DNA of 40,024 bases from assembly GCA_964385635.1 (NCBI GenBank), contig CAYLPU010000045.1, forward strand, positions 1-40,024, given 5' to 3'. Positions 1-7,615 of the stretch are shown one piece after another. Position 1 is the first letter of the stretch. Each line of letters opens with the position of its first letter. The translations under genes and the position numbers were made by a program. The notes below the pieces were generated by a model that saw only the letters and a list, made by a program, of their open reading frames with translations, was not told where the DNA came from and did not search any database. Source of the stretch: CAYLPU01 sp964385635 (GTDB taxonomy: Bacteria; Chloroflexota; Anaerolineae; B4-G1).

Positions 1-138
1 TTCGTTACTGCCCCTCTCAGCCAGATGCTCCAAGGCGGGCGGATTCTAACAAATTATCAAGGCATTCTTCACCGCACGTTCACCTTTATCTGCTACCCTA
101 TATATGTTGCCGATAACAGACTCAGATTCCTGAGATAA
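1..138 (+). CDS. Possible 3' end of an unrecognised gene
   Basis: A plus-strand frame is open from the first base to a TAA at 136-138, giving 45 residues with no start inside the window. The peptide is moderately hydrophobic and ends in RFLR. I do not recognise a family, and 45 codons can stay open by chance. Support is only that the dispersed hairpin repeat at 141-196 starts directly after the stop, where such elements usually sit. Sequence upstream of the window would decide it. Confidence 0.18.
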   Translation, partial: FVTAPLSQMLQGGRILTNYQGILHRTFTFICYPIYVADNRLRFLR

Positions 139-140
139 GT

Positions 141-196
141 AGCCCTGCGTGGCCGGTACCACCGGGGCTGGAGGCATCGGGTGGCGGAGCACCCCG
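141..196 (+). repeat. Dispersed two-hairpin repeat, copy 1
   Basis: This 56-base segment matches 26036-26091 at 52 of 56 positions, with no gaps. It folds into a long bulged hairpin (AGCCCTG at 141-147 and GTGG at 149-152 against CCAC at 159-162 and CGGGGCT at 163-169), then a second hairpin built on GGGTG and CACCC. One of the four differences from the other copy turns a T-A pair into a T-G wobble, so pairing is kept. It lies in the space before a broken wzz gene. Whether it acts as RNA or is a passive mobile repeat is not known. Confidence 0.7.
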
Positions 197-257
197 TATA
201 CAACAACCGCCCGGACTTCCTACACTTGTAGGCGCGCTGGACATCTGGAGAAGACCG

Positions 258-624
258 ATGGAACTTACAACCTATCTGGCGATTCTTTGGCGACGAAAGT
301 GGGTCATCGCTGTCACGCTTATCGTGACGGTGACCGTCGTCGTCATAGGCACATTCACAATGACACCCACGTATACGGCTGCTGCGACGTTGCGCGTAGC
401 GGCGGCCGCCGGTGGGACGCTCGACTATACGTCCTACATGTACGCCGAGCGGCTTATGAACACCTACGCCCAAATCGCCACCAGCGGCCCCGTGCTGGAG
501 GAAGCAGGTTGCCTGCCAGCAACTGGCCGACGTCAGAGCCAACTCAATCGACGTGGTTGTGAATCGAGCACAGCAGGACGGCAGCTACATCTATTACCAC
601 CGAACGGTGACTCGGTGTGGTTAG
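258..624 (+). pseudogene. Remnant of a Wzz/BY-kinase fusion gene, internally deleted
   Basis: From the ATG at 258, behind a GGAGAAG ribosome site, about 82 codons encode the N-terminus of a polysaccharide co-polymerase: the ILWRRKWVI start, one membrane segment and the YAERLMNTYAQIATS stretch. All align closely with the intact gene at 4654. Around base 505 the similarity jumps to another frame (505-624) that reads QQLADVRANSIDVVVNRAQ and then DGSYIYYHRT before a TAG. That is how the far C-terminus of a bacterial tyrosine kinase looks, including a tyrosine-rich tail. The periplasmic coiled coil, the second membrane segment and the ATP-binding core are missing, so the gene has lost roughly 400 codons and its frame. 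The frame from 258 runs on to 746 only by reading through the neighbouring repeat. It is unlikely to make a working kinase. Confidence 0.85.
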
Positions 625-645
625 TGTGCCGGGGTACCCATAGTA

Positions 646-751
646 CTCTGTCAAGCCGGTTTGAAGGGTTCGTAGTAACGACTTGGTCGTTTCCACCGCT
701 CAATAAGCGACTGAAGTCGCCACTACAACCATCAAATCAGAGTTGACAGAG
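646..751. repeat. Short element with inverted ends and paired REP-like hairpins
   Basis: The ends are CTCTGTCAA (646-654) and its exact complement TTGACAGAG (743-751), with further imperfect inverted similarity inward. Inside are two hairpins, AACGAC/GTCGTT at 677-691 and GCGACT/AGTCGC at 707-720. Each is preceded, reading from its outer side, by GTAG (672-675 on plus, 723-726 on minus). A GTAG head plus a palindrome is the layout of REP sequences, and two in opposite orientation resemble a BIME. ATAGT occurs on both sides (640-644, 754-758) but at unequal distances, so it is weak evidence for a target duplication. It sits just after the broken wzz gene. Confidence 0.65.
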
Positions 752-781
752 CAATAGTGAGGCAGGCAGGAGAGAAAACCG

Positions 782-1576
782 ATGTACCAACAAGTCGCGT
801 ACCAACAGGTTATTCACCAACAGGTTATTCACCAACAGGTGAACCTTAACCTGTTGCGACGATTTGACACCCGCGCTCTTAGCCCCTTGGCCAGGGATCA
901 TGCCACCTACTATTTCTTCAAACGTGTGCTGGATGTAACCATTGCCACACTTGCCCTGGTGATCCTGTCGCCGCTGATGGCCCTGATCGCTGTGTTGATC
1001 GTCCTGGACTCTGGATGGCCCATAATCTTTGCCCAGAAGCGGGTCGGCGCACGACGCTGGACCCGCGATGGGTACTCTTATTGGCGACGGACCACGTTCA
1101 CGCTCTACAAATTCCGCTCGATGGTCCCAAACGCCGATCCGTCTATGCACCAGGCTTTTGTTACGGCTTTCATCCACAATGATCATGAAAATATGGTCAA
1201 AGTGCAGGGCGAGGACATCCAGGTCTGCAAGTTGGTACACGACCCACGGGTAACTCGCCTGGGGAGATTTCTCCGCAAGAGCAGCCTGGATGAACTGCCG
1301 CAACTGTGGAACGTGCTCAAGGGCGACATGAGCCTGGCGGGTCCAAGGCCACCGATCCCTTATGAACTGGACGAGTATGAGTCCTGGCATCGCCGGCGGC
1401 TGCAGACCCAACCAGGCCTTACCGGGTTGTGGCAAGTGACTGCAAGGAGCTCGGCCGACTTTGACGAAATGGTCAAGTTAGACATCGAGTACATCGAACG
1501 TCAATCGTTCTGGCTGGATCTCAAGATCCTGCTAAAGACACCGCTCGCCGTATTGTCTGGAAAAGGGGCGGTTTAG
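782..1576 (+). CDS. Undecaprenyl-phosphate sugar phosphotransferase (initiating phosphoglycosyl transferase)
   Basis: This 264-residue protein belongs to the bacterial sugar transferase family (WcaJ/PglC catalytic core). It moves a sugar-1-phosphate from a nucleotide sugar to undecaprenyl phosphate at the inner membrane, the first step of the repeat unit. Visible features are YFFKRVLDV followed by a single hydrophobic segment (about residues 45-65), KFRSM, the RLGRFLRKSSLDELPQ active-site region with the catalytic acidic pair, GDMSLAGPRPP, and the QPGLTGLWQV motif. It lacks the four extra N-terminal membrane helices of long WcaJ/WbaP forms. The ATG at 782 follows a GGAGAG site. Residues 2-21 are encoded by 15-base tandem repeats (786-845) giving YQQV and IHQQV units, which are probably not part of the fold. 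The substrate is not predictable, but the three genes downstream suggest an N-acetylated amino sugar. Confidence 0.9.
   Translation: MYQQVAYQQVIHQQVIHQQVNLNLLRRFDTRALSPLARDHATYYFFKRVLDVTIATLALVILSPLMALIAVLIVLDSGWPIIFAQKRVGARRWTRDGYSYWRRTTFTLYKFRSMVPNADPSMHQAFVTAFIHNDHENMVKVQGEDIQVCKLVHDPRVTRLGRFLRKSSLDELPQLWNVLKGDMSLAGPRPPIPYELDEYESWHRRRLQTQPGLTGLWQVTARSSADFDEMVKLDIEYIERQSFWLDLKILLKTPLAVLSGKGAV
786..845 (+). repeat. Four 15-bp tandem units inside the transferase start
   Basis: Units begin at 786, 801, 816 and 831. The second and third are identical (ACCAACAGGTTATTC), and the first and last differ by a few bases. Because 15 is a multiple of three, slippage would add or remove five residues without breaking the frame. 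Confidence 0.85.
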
Positions 1577-1595
1577 CGCAAAAGAGAGGAGAGAC

Positions 1596-2645
1596 ATGGA
1601 TCACATCAATGTGGGTGTCATCGGATGTGGCTACTGGGGGCCCAATCTGATCCGTAACTTCGTCGAGTTACCCACCTCGAACGTTGTGGCTGTCGCGGAC
1701 CTTGACGAAGATCGGCTTGCACATATCAAGTCTCGTTATCCCAGAATCAAGATTACAAAGGACTACCGAGACCTTTTTGCTATGGAACTGGACGCCATTG
1801 CGGTGGCAACGCCGCCGGCCACTCATTTCCGCATTGCGCGGGATTGTCTGCAACACGACATGCACGCGTTCGTCGAGAAGCCTCTGACGCTGAATACTCA
1901 AGACGCCGAAACGTTGATCGAAATAGCTGAGACACGGGGCTTGACCCTGATGGTAGGGCATACATTCGAATACAACCCGGCCGTACGGGCGCTAAAGGAG
2001 ATCATCGAAAGCGGCGAACTGGGGCAGGTTTACTACGTTGATGCGGTGCGGGTGAACCTGGGACTATTTCAACGCGATTTGGACGTACTCTGGGACCTGG
2101 CTCCGCACGACATTTCGATCCTGCTATATATTCTTGGCCGCGATCCGGTCGGTGTCAGCGTCTATGGTATGTCCAATATTTTCAAAGGTAAGCATGACGT
2201 CGCCTACCTGAACTTGCTATTCCCGGATGAGATTCTGGCTCACATTCACGTAAGCTGGCTCGACCCTTGCAAGGTACGACGTATTACCGTCGTCGGCAGC
2301 CGGAAGATGGTGGTCTACGATGACGTAGAGGCCCTGGAAAAGATCAAAATCTATGATAAAGGCGTAGAGGCACCTCAATACACGGACACATTTGGTGAAT
2401 TTCAGTGCAGCTACCGTTACGGTGACGTGGTGATTCCCAACATCCGCTTCGTCGAACCACTCCGCCTGGAGTGCCAGCACTTTCTGGAATGTATCGCCAA
2501 TCAAACAGAACCTCAAAGCAGCGGTCGAGTCGGATTGAAAGTGGTCAGGGTGCTGGAGATGGCTGAGCGGTCACTGCAAAACGGTGGGGGGCAGGAGATG
2601 ATCTTTCTTGAGAGGGAAGAGACGCATGAGCGTGCCGTCGCATAA
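1596..2645 (+). CDS. Gfo/Idh/MocA-family nucleotide-sugar dehydrogenase (WlbA/WbpB-like)
   Basis: A 349-residue NAD(P)-dependent oxidoreductase. The Rossmann motif GVIGCGYWGPNLIRN lies at residues 7-21, and the family signature EKPLT (about residue 95) carries the conserved lysine. ELGQVYYVDAVRVNLG and the WDLAPHDISI histidine region are typical of enzymes acting on UDP-GlcNAcA. In WbpB/WlbA the reaction is oxidation of C3 of UDP-N-acetylglucosaminuronic acid. The next two genes encode an acetyltransferase and a PLP aminotransferase, the exact partners in that route, which is the best evidence for substrate. A 6-dehydrogenase that could make the uronic acid is encoded at 14599. The ATG at 1596 has a GAGAGGAGAG site and lies 19 bases after the transferase, in one operon. 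Confidence 0.87.
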   Translation: MDHINVGVIGCGYWGPNLIRNFVELPTSNVVAVADLDEDRLAHIKSRYPRIKITKDYRDLFAMELDAIAVATPPATHFRIARDCLQHDMHAFVEKPLTLNTQDAETLIEIAETRGLTLMVGHTFEYNPAVRALKEIIESGELGQVYYVDAVRVNLGLFQRDLDVLWDLAPHDISILLYILGRDPVGVSVYGMSNIFKGKHDVAYLNLLFPDEILAHIHVSWLDPCKVRRITVVGSRKMVVYDDVEALEKIKIYDKGVEAPQYTDTFGEFQCSYRYGDVVIPNIRFVEPLRLECQHFLECIANQTEPQSSGRVGLKVVRVLEMAERSLQNGGGQEMIFLEREETHERAVA

Positions 2646-2663
2646 AAGGGAGCATGTCCAAAG

Positions 2664-3155
2664 ATGAAGAGTGACTTTGTACGCATTGCCCCAGACGTAA
2701 AATTGGGGCAAGATGTGAAAATATATGCTTTTGTCAACCTATATGGCTGTGAGATTGGCGATGAGAGCAAGATCGGTGCCTTCGTGGAGATCCAGAAAGG
2801 AGTAAAGGTAGGGCGTCGGGTCAAAGTCTCCAGCCACACGTTCATCTGTGAAGGGGTGACGATTGAAGATGAGGTCTTTATCGGTCACGGGGTGATATTC
2901 ATCAATGACAAATACCCGCGCGCTACTACTGCCGGCGGGGAATTGCAGTCTGAAGCGGATTGGGCGTGCATCCCCACGCTGGTAAAACAGGGCGCTTCTA
3001 TTGGCAGCAATGCCACGATTATGTGTGGCGTGACGATAGGTGAACGCGCGATGGTGGGAGCCGGCAGTGTGGTCACCCAAGATGTGCCGGACGACGCGGT
3101 GGTGGCTGGTGTCCCTGCAAAAATACAGGCTATCCTCAATCGTGCTTTGCCTTGA
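2664..3155 (+). CDS. Hexapeptide-repeat N-acetyltransferase (WbpD/WlbB-like)
   Basis: A 163-residue left-handed beta-helix acyltransferase. Repeating hexapeptides such as IGDESK, IGAFVE, VKVGRR and VTIEDE run through residues 10-75. Then comes the family loop FINDKYPRA (about 79-87), and the C-terminal coils contain ASIGSNATIMCGVTIGE and PDDAVVAGVPAK. Enzymes of this size transfer acetate from acetyl-CoA to the 3-amino group of UDP-2-acetamido-3-amino-uronic acid, working as trimers in the cytosol. Position between the C3 dehydrogenase and the aminotransferase supports this role. A close alternative would be acetylation of a 3- or 4-amino deoxysugar. The start at 2664 follows AAAGGGAG at some distance. 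An ATG at 2653 is in another frame and stops at once. Confidence 0.87.
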   Translation: MKSDFVRIAPDVKLGQDVKIYAFVNLYGCEIGDESKIGAFVEIQKGVKVGRRVKVSSHTFICEGVTIEDEVFIGHGVIFINDKYPRATTAGGELQSEADWACIPTLVKQGASIGSNATIMCGVTIGERAMVGAGSVVTQDVPDDAVVAGVPAKIQAILNRALP

Positions 3156-3168
3156 AGCAACCCCGCCC

Positions 3169-3197
3169 TTGACATGAAAGCCTCTGGCAAGTACAAT
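3169..3197 (+). promoter_or_regulatory. Sigma70-type promoter before the aminotransferase
   Basis: TTGACA (3169-3174), a 17-base spacer, then TACAAT (3192-3197). It lies in the 67-base gap before the aminotransferase start at 3223, so this gene can be transcribed separately from the operon upstream. Confidence 0.75.
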
Positions 3198-3222
3198 TGA
3201 GATTGTTGGAAAGGAGCTGACC

Positions 3223-4344
3223 GTGAACGTCCCTTTCGTTGATTTGAAAACGCAGCATCGCGCCCTTTGGGATGAACTCAATCAGGCCATGCAGCGGGTG
3301 ATGGAACGGGCCGACTTTGCCCTGGGGGAGGACGTCATCCGTTTCGAGGAAGAGTTTGCAGCGTTTTGCGGCACGCGCTACGCGGTGGGCGTGGACAGCG
3401 GACTGTCCGCGCTCAAGCTGAGCCTGCTAGCCTTCGGGATCGGCCCCGGCGACGAGGTGATCGTCCCCGCGCATACGTTCATCGCCACGGCGGCGGCCGT
3501 CACCTTTGCCGGAGCGCGGCCTATCTTGGTGGACGTGGACCCGACCACCTACAACATAAACGTGGCGCAGATCGAAGCAGCGATCACGCCGCGCACACGG
3601 GCGATCATCCCGGTGCACCTCTATGGTCTGCCAGCCGAGATGGACGCCATCCTGCACCTGGCCGATAAGCACGGCATGGTCGTCATCGAAGATGCGTGCC
3701 AAGCCCATGGTGCGACCTACAAAGGTCGTCGTGTGGGTTCGCTGGGCCACTCGGCTGCCTTCAGTTTCTATCCCACCAAAAACCTGGGCGGCTGCGGCGA
3801 CGGAGGGATGCTGGTGACCGACGATGCACAGGTTGCCGAGCAAATACGGGCCATGCGCAACTGTGGTCAGAAGGAGAAATACTACCACGAGTTGCCGCCC
3901 TTCAACCACCGGCTGGACACACTCCAGGCCGCGATCTTGCGCGTCAAGTTGCGCCACCTGGAGGGCTGGATAGACGCGCGCCGCCGCAACGCTGCGTTGT
4001 ACACCAAACTCTTGGCGGGAAGCGGCGTCGTTACGCCGGTCGAAGCCCCGGATTCGGTGCACGTATACCATCTCTACGTAGTGCGGACGCCGCAGCGAGA
4101 TGCGCTGCAGGCCCATCTGCGAGAGCAAGGTATTGGCACGGCGATTCATTACCCGGTGCCGATCCACTTGCAGCCATTCTACGCGGAGAGTGGATTTCGT
4201 CGGGGGCAGTTCCCGGTGACGGAGCAGTTGTGTGATGAGGTTCTCTCACTGCCCATGTTCCCTGAGATGACAGACGAGCAGGTGCAGTTCGTGACCACGC
4301 AGGTGATCAAGGATTCACACAGTCCCTCTAATGAAGCAGCCTGA
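3223..4344 (+). CDS. DegT/DnrJ/EryC1-family sugar aminotransferase (WbpE/WlbC-like)
   Basis: A 373-residue PLP enzyme of fold type I that transfers an amino group, usually from glutamate, to a keto-sugar nucleotide. The PLP lysine is K186 in SFYPTKNLGG. The cofactor-binding aspartate and glutamine are D157 and Q160 in VIEDACQAHG. The start reads VPFVDLKTQH, the common opening of this family, and the tail has SLPMFPEMTDEQV. With the C3 dehydrogenase and N-acetyltransferase upstream it would install the 3-amino group. The start is GTG at 3223 with an AAGGAG site seven bases earlier. It has its own near-consensus promoter. Substrate is inferred from neighbours only. Confidence 0.92.
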   Translation: MNVPFVDLKTQHRALWDELNQAMQRVMERADFALGEDVIRFEEEFAAFCGTRYAVGVDSGLSALKLSLLAFGIGPGDEVIVPAHTFIATAAAVTFAGARPILVDVDPTTYNINVAQIEAAITPRTRAIIPVHLYGLPAEMDAILHLADKHGMVVIEDACQAHGATYKGRRVGSLGHSAAFSFYPTKNLGGCGDGGMLVTDDAQVAEQIRAMRNCGQKEKYYHELPPFNHRLDTLQAAILRVKLRHLEGWIDARRRNAALYTKLLAGSGVVTPVEAPDSVHVYHLYVVRTPQRDALQAHLREQGIGTAIHYPVPIHLQPFYAESGFRRGQFPVTEQLCDEVLSLPMFPEMTDEQVQFVTTQVIKDSHSPSNEAA

Positions 4345-4392
4345 AATGACATGAGCCGTATCAAATTCAGGCACGGGCTGGAATAGTATTCA

Positions 4393-4476
4393 CTAGCAGT
4401 CTGTCGGAGAGAACACGTCTTGCCAAGAAAAGCCACGAATTTAGGGACGGCACTTTTTACTCCGACAACCTGCTAG
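4393..4476. repeat. 84-bp MITE-like element with 17-bp inverted ends
   Basis: CTAGCAG..TGTCGGAG (4393-4409) is matched by its complement at 4460-4476, with 15 of 17 bases paired. The interior is only 50 bases and has no frame, so this is a non-autonomous element or a paired transposon end. The remaining part of the 309-base space between 4345 and 4653 holds one promoter and no gene that I can see. Confidence 0.65.
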
Positions 4477-4538
4477 ACGAATAGCCAAGGCGACTGGTAT
4501 GGAGCCAGGCCGAACCGAGCGCGCTCCGGCGCAGAAGG

Positions 4539-4567
4539 TTGACAAACGGGTTCGATGGTCATAAAAT
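4539..4567 (+). promoter_or_regulatory. Sigma70-type promoter before the Wzz-kinase gene
   Basis: TTGACA (4539-4544), a 17-base spacer, then TAAAAT (4562-4567). It sits about 85 bases before the ATG at 4654 and probably starts the large second transcription unit of the locus. Confidence 0.75.
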
Positions 4568-4653
4568 GGCAGTACATAGTGCCGAGGAGAAGTCAATCGT
4601 GTACTTAGGTGGGGAAGAGCAAGCCATATAAACTGGACGGAAGAGAGACGCAC

Positions 4654-6171
4654 ATGGAAATTCGTGAGTATCTGGATATTCTATGGCGGCGTAAGTGGGT
4701 GATTTTTTTGACCTTGCTTATGACCGTCACGACAGCCGCGATTGGAACCTTTTTCTCGTCCCCAGTCTACGTTGCCACGGCCACTGTGCGAATCGCTCCC
4801 ATTCCCGGGGCCGAATTCGATTATACTGATTACCTGTATGCCGAGCAGTTGCGCAATACGTATGTCCGGGTGGCAACCAGTAAACCTGTACTAGAGCAAA
4901 CAAAACTGCTGCTAGGTCTAACGGCACCACCAAAGGCAGAGCAGATAGAGGCGAACATCATTGAAAACACAGAGCTGATCGAGTTGCGAGTTGAGGACTC
5001 TGATCCCCACTTTGCAACGGAAGTCGCCAATGCTCTAGCAGAGGCGCTTATGACAAAAGACCACCTGCTATCGTCCGAAAGCGCGATAAGCGCCGAGGCA
5101 ACCTTGGGCGAAGAACTGGACCGGGTCGAGAAGGAAATACTGGAAATGCAGGCAGAATACGATAAACTGCTTGAGCAAACACCTTCTGATTTGGATCGGA
5201 TAGGCAGTCTGGCTAGAAGTATCCGGCTCAAGGAAGATGTTCAATCCATGCTTCTCAGGCAGTATGAACAGGCTCGTATTGCTGAAGCCACGGGTGGCAA
5301 TGTCATCTCGCTGATGGAGCCTGCGACCACACCTACCGCCCCTGTACGGCCGCGTCCCATCGTCATTATGGCAGGTGCCATTGCTATAGGTTTAATGACA
5401 GGTCTTGTGCTAGCGTTTTTGTTCGAGAACCTGGACACTACAGTCTATAGCCCCAATCAGATAGAGGCCATTTCAGAGACACCTGTGTTAGGGTTAGTTC
5501 CTGCCAGCAGATCTAAGCGTCATGTCAGCACCAGGATAGGGACTAACGGTCGGCACGTGATTGACCCCGTGTATAGACTGTTGCAAACCAGTTTGGCGTC
5601 AGTGGTTAATAGGGGAGCACGAACTTTCTTGATGACAAGTGTGGATTCTGGGGCGGGCAAAGCCCAAATCATCAAGGACCTGGCGATGTGTATGGCGGAA
5701 GCTGGCCAGGTTGCCATTGTGGTCGAAGTGGGTTTACAGAAACAAGAGCTGGGTCAGCTTTTTGACGCGACCGACGAGCCAGAGTTGGCAACCGCGCTTC
5801 AGCAATTCACTGAAGTACATGAGAGCCTCCTACCAGCGACAGCAGCGATTGTGGCTTTAGTCCAAGAGACCGAAGTCCCTCAGGTCAGGTTGATGACGGT
5901 TCACCCGAAGGAGGATGGGCCTTGGACTCAATCGGACTTGCATCAAGTGCGTAGGCTGATCCAGTCCCTCGGTGATAAAGCGGATGTGGTGCTGATCAAC
6001 GCACCGCCAGTGCTCACAGCTCCCGAGGCTTGCCTGCTGAGCTCGGCAGTGGATGGCGTGCTTTTGGTGGTTCGGCTGGGCCAGACCACCACTGAAGGTA
6101 TCCAACAGGCCCTGAAGCAACTATCCAATGTTGGGGCCGAGGTTATCGGGACAATCTTGAGCGATGCATAA
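4654..6171 (+). CDS. Wzz-type polysaccharide co-polymerase fused to a degenerate BY-kinase domain
   Basis: A 505-residue inner-membrane protein that should set polymer chain length. Residues 1-36 hold ILWRRKWVI and the first membrane helix. Residues 50-230 are the outer Wzz domain, with a predicted coiled coil around 145-205. PxxP-rich TAPVRPRP leads into the second helix (about 235-257). From about 300 the protein resembles the P-loop tyrosine kinase (CapB/Wzc type), but the Walker A region is DSGAGKAQ (331-338) with no Ser/Thr after GK. The A' strand reads VAIVVEVG without its aspartate, Walker B reads VVLINAPP (445-452) with Asn for Asp, and no tyrosine cluster follows. It is therefore probably a pseudokinase. 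The start is taken at ATG 4654, after GGAAGAGAG, and it matches the paralogue at 258. A GTG at 4609 would add 15 unlikely residues. Confidence 0.87.
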   Translation: MEIREYLDILWRRKWVIFLTLLMTVTTAAIGTFFSSPVYVATATVRIAPIPGAEFDYTDYLYAEQLRNTYVRVATSKPVLEQTKLLLGLTAPPKAEQIEANIIENTELIELRVEDSDPHFATEVANALAEALMTKDHLLSSESAISAEATLGEELDRVEKEILEMQAEYDKLLEQTPSDLDRIGSLARSIRLKEDVQSMLLRQYEQARIAEATGGNVISLMEPATTPTAPVRPRPIVIMAGAIAIGLMTGLVLAFLFENLDTTVYSPNQIEAISETPVLGLVPASRSKRHVSTRIGTNGRHVIDPVYRLLQTSLASVVNRGARTFLMTSVDSGAGKAQIIKDLAMCMAEAGQVAIVVEVGLQKQELGQLFDATDEPELATALQQFTEVHESLLPATAAIVALVQETEVPQVRLMTVHPKEDGPWTQSDLHQVRRLIQSLGDKADVVLINAPPVLTAPEACLLSSAVDGVLLVVRLGQTTTEGIQQALKQLSNVGAEVIGTILSDA

Positions 6172-6206
6172 GGTGGCCTAACAGTCACGCTTGGGAGGTA
6201 TTTGCG

Positions 6207-7607
6207 ATGCATCCGTGGGTTGTACGAAACATTACCTTCCCTTTGTACCGAAGGATCATCGGGGAAAGAGTACTGGACTGCTTGCAGGAGTTGGAACGCA
6301 CGCAATGGCACTCGCCATCCCAACTCCAGGATTTGCAATGGAGAAAGCTGAGGGAATTGTTAGCCCATTGCTACGACAATGTACCATATTACCATGCCCT
6401 CTTTGACAGACTTGCCATAAAGCCAGAGAATGTCAAAGATATGGACGATTTCCGTAGATTGCCCCTTCTGACCAAGCGAGAGCTAAGGCATAATCGGCCC
6501 CAAATGGTGGCCCAAGACAGAAGGCGTCCTTTTGTCACGGACAGGACCAGCGGTTCCTCTGGCATGCCCACTGAAGTCCAGATAGACAGGCTGGCCTCAG
6601 CATATCACTTCGCGGCTCAAGCTAGGGGAAGGAGGTGGTGGGGGTGGGATGTGGGGGAAAGGCACGCCTGGCTGGTGGGCAGTTTGGGGCCTATGCATAC
6701 GGTCAGAAGACTAAAGAGGCGCCTCGTTGATAATACTATCTTATTTTCAGTTTATGATTTGAATCCGCAATCTATGCGCAACTACTATGATCAAATGCGG
6801 CGTTCCAAGGTGCGATTCCTATACGGATTTACTTCGGCCGCATATGCTTGGGCTGGCCTGTTAAAAGAAGACGGGCTAGACGGGCTTGTGCTGGGGCTAA
6901 AAGGGGTATGCACCACATCTGAGGTTCTGTATCCTCATCAGCGGGAGATGATCGAAGCGGTCTTTGGCTGCCCTGTGGTGAACGAATACGGGTGTTGCGA
7001 AGTGGGTCTCATAGCTTTCCAGTGCCCAGAGGGTGGGATGCACCTGGCCAGCGAAAACATTTTGGTGGAGTTTGTCAAAAACGGAAAGCCAGCCGAGCCT
7101 GGCCAAATGGCAAGTATCGTTGTGACAGACCTGGACAATTACCGAATGCCTCTGGTTCGCTATTGCGTGGGGGATGTAGGTAGTTATAGCGTTCAACTCT
7201 GCCCCTGTGGCAGGGGTTTGCCTTTGATGGAGGTCTCTATTGGGCGTGAATGGGACTTGATTCGGCTCGAGGACGGGAGAACACTGCATCCTGACATTTT
7301 ACATTTGCCCCACGGCAACAGCATCCTGTTCGAAAACATTCGACAGTACAAGGTATTTCAGCGGTCGCTGTCCCATTTCTTCATCCAGATTGAAGCGAAA
7401 CCTGGCAGCGAATCCTTGGTGACAGATGCTTTCTCGACATTCGTTCGAGACAAGTTGGGAGAAGCTATTACCGTAGACTTTGAATTCGTGGAGCAAATCC
7501 CTCGTGAAAAGTCGGGCAAGTTGCGCTATTTCGTGTCCGAGGTTAAGATAGAGGGGGAACTCTCAAGTGAATCTCCTATGGATGCGTCGGATACGGCCCT
7601 GGAGTAA
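6207..7607 (+). CDS. CapK/PaaK-like adenylate-forming enzyme
   Basis: A 466-residue member of the phenylacetate-CoA ligase-like branch of the ANL superfamily, often labelled CapK in capsule clusters. The ATP loop is TSGSSGMP (114-121). NEYGCCEVG (259-267) is the second adenylate motif, YRMPLVRYCVGDVG (312-325) holds the third, and PREKSGKLRY near the end carries the catalytic lysine. A CPCGRG motif (332-337) could bind a metal, as in relatives. It would activate a carboxylic acid as an acyl-AMP, and the acceptor is unknown. A GGGAGG site precedes the ATG at 6207. It lies 35 bases after the Wzz gene and 8 before the dehydrogenase-like gene, so one transcript is likely. Attaching an acyl or amino-acyl group to the polymer is a reasonable guess. 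Confidence 0.85.
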   Translation: MHPWVVRNITFPLYRRIIGERVLDCLQELERTQWHSPSQLQDLQWRKLRELLAHCYDNVPYYHALFDRLAIKPENVKDMDDFRRLPLLTKRELRHNRPQMVAQDRRRPFVTDRTSGSSGMPTEVQIDRLASAYHFAAQARGRRWWGWDVGERHAWLVGSLGPMHTVRRLKRRLVDNTILFSVYDLNPQSMRNYYDQMRRSKVRFLYGFTSAAYAWAGLLKEDGLDGLVLGLKGVCTTSEVLYPHQREMIEAVFGCPVVNEYGCCEVGLIAFQCPEGGMHLASENILVEFVKNGKPAEPGQMASIVVTDLDNYRMPLVRYCVGDVGSYSVQLCPCGRGLPLMEVSIGREWDLIRLEDGRTLHPDILHLPHGNSILFENIRQYKVFQRSLSHFFIQIEAKPGSESLVTDAFSTFVRDKLGEAITVDFEFVEQIPREKSGKLRYFVSEVKIEGELSSESPMDASDTALE

Positions 7608-7615
7608 TAATTGTC

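Noticed and set aside
625..746. Extension of the first Wzz-like frame to 746
   Set aside because: These codons come from the inverted-repeat element and have no similarity to Wzz or kinase proteins.
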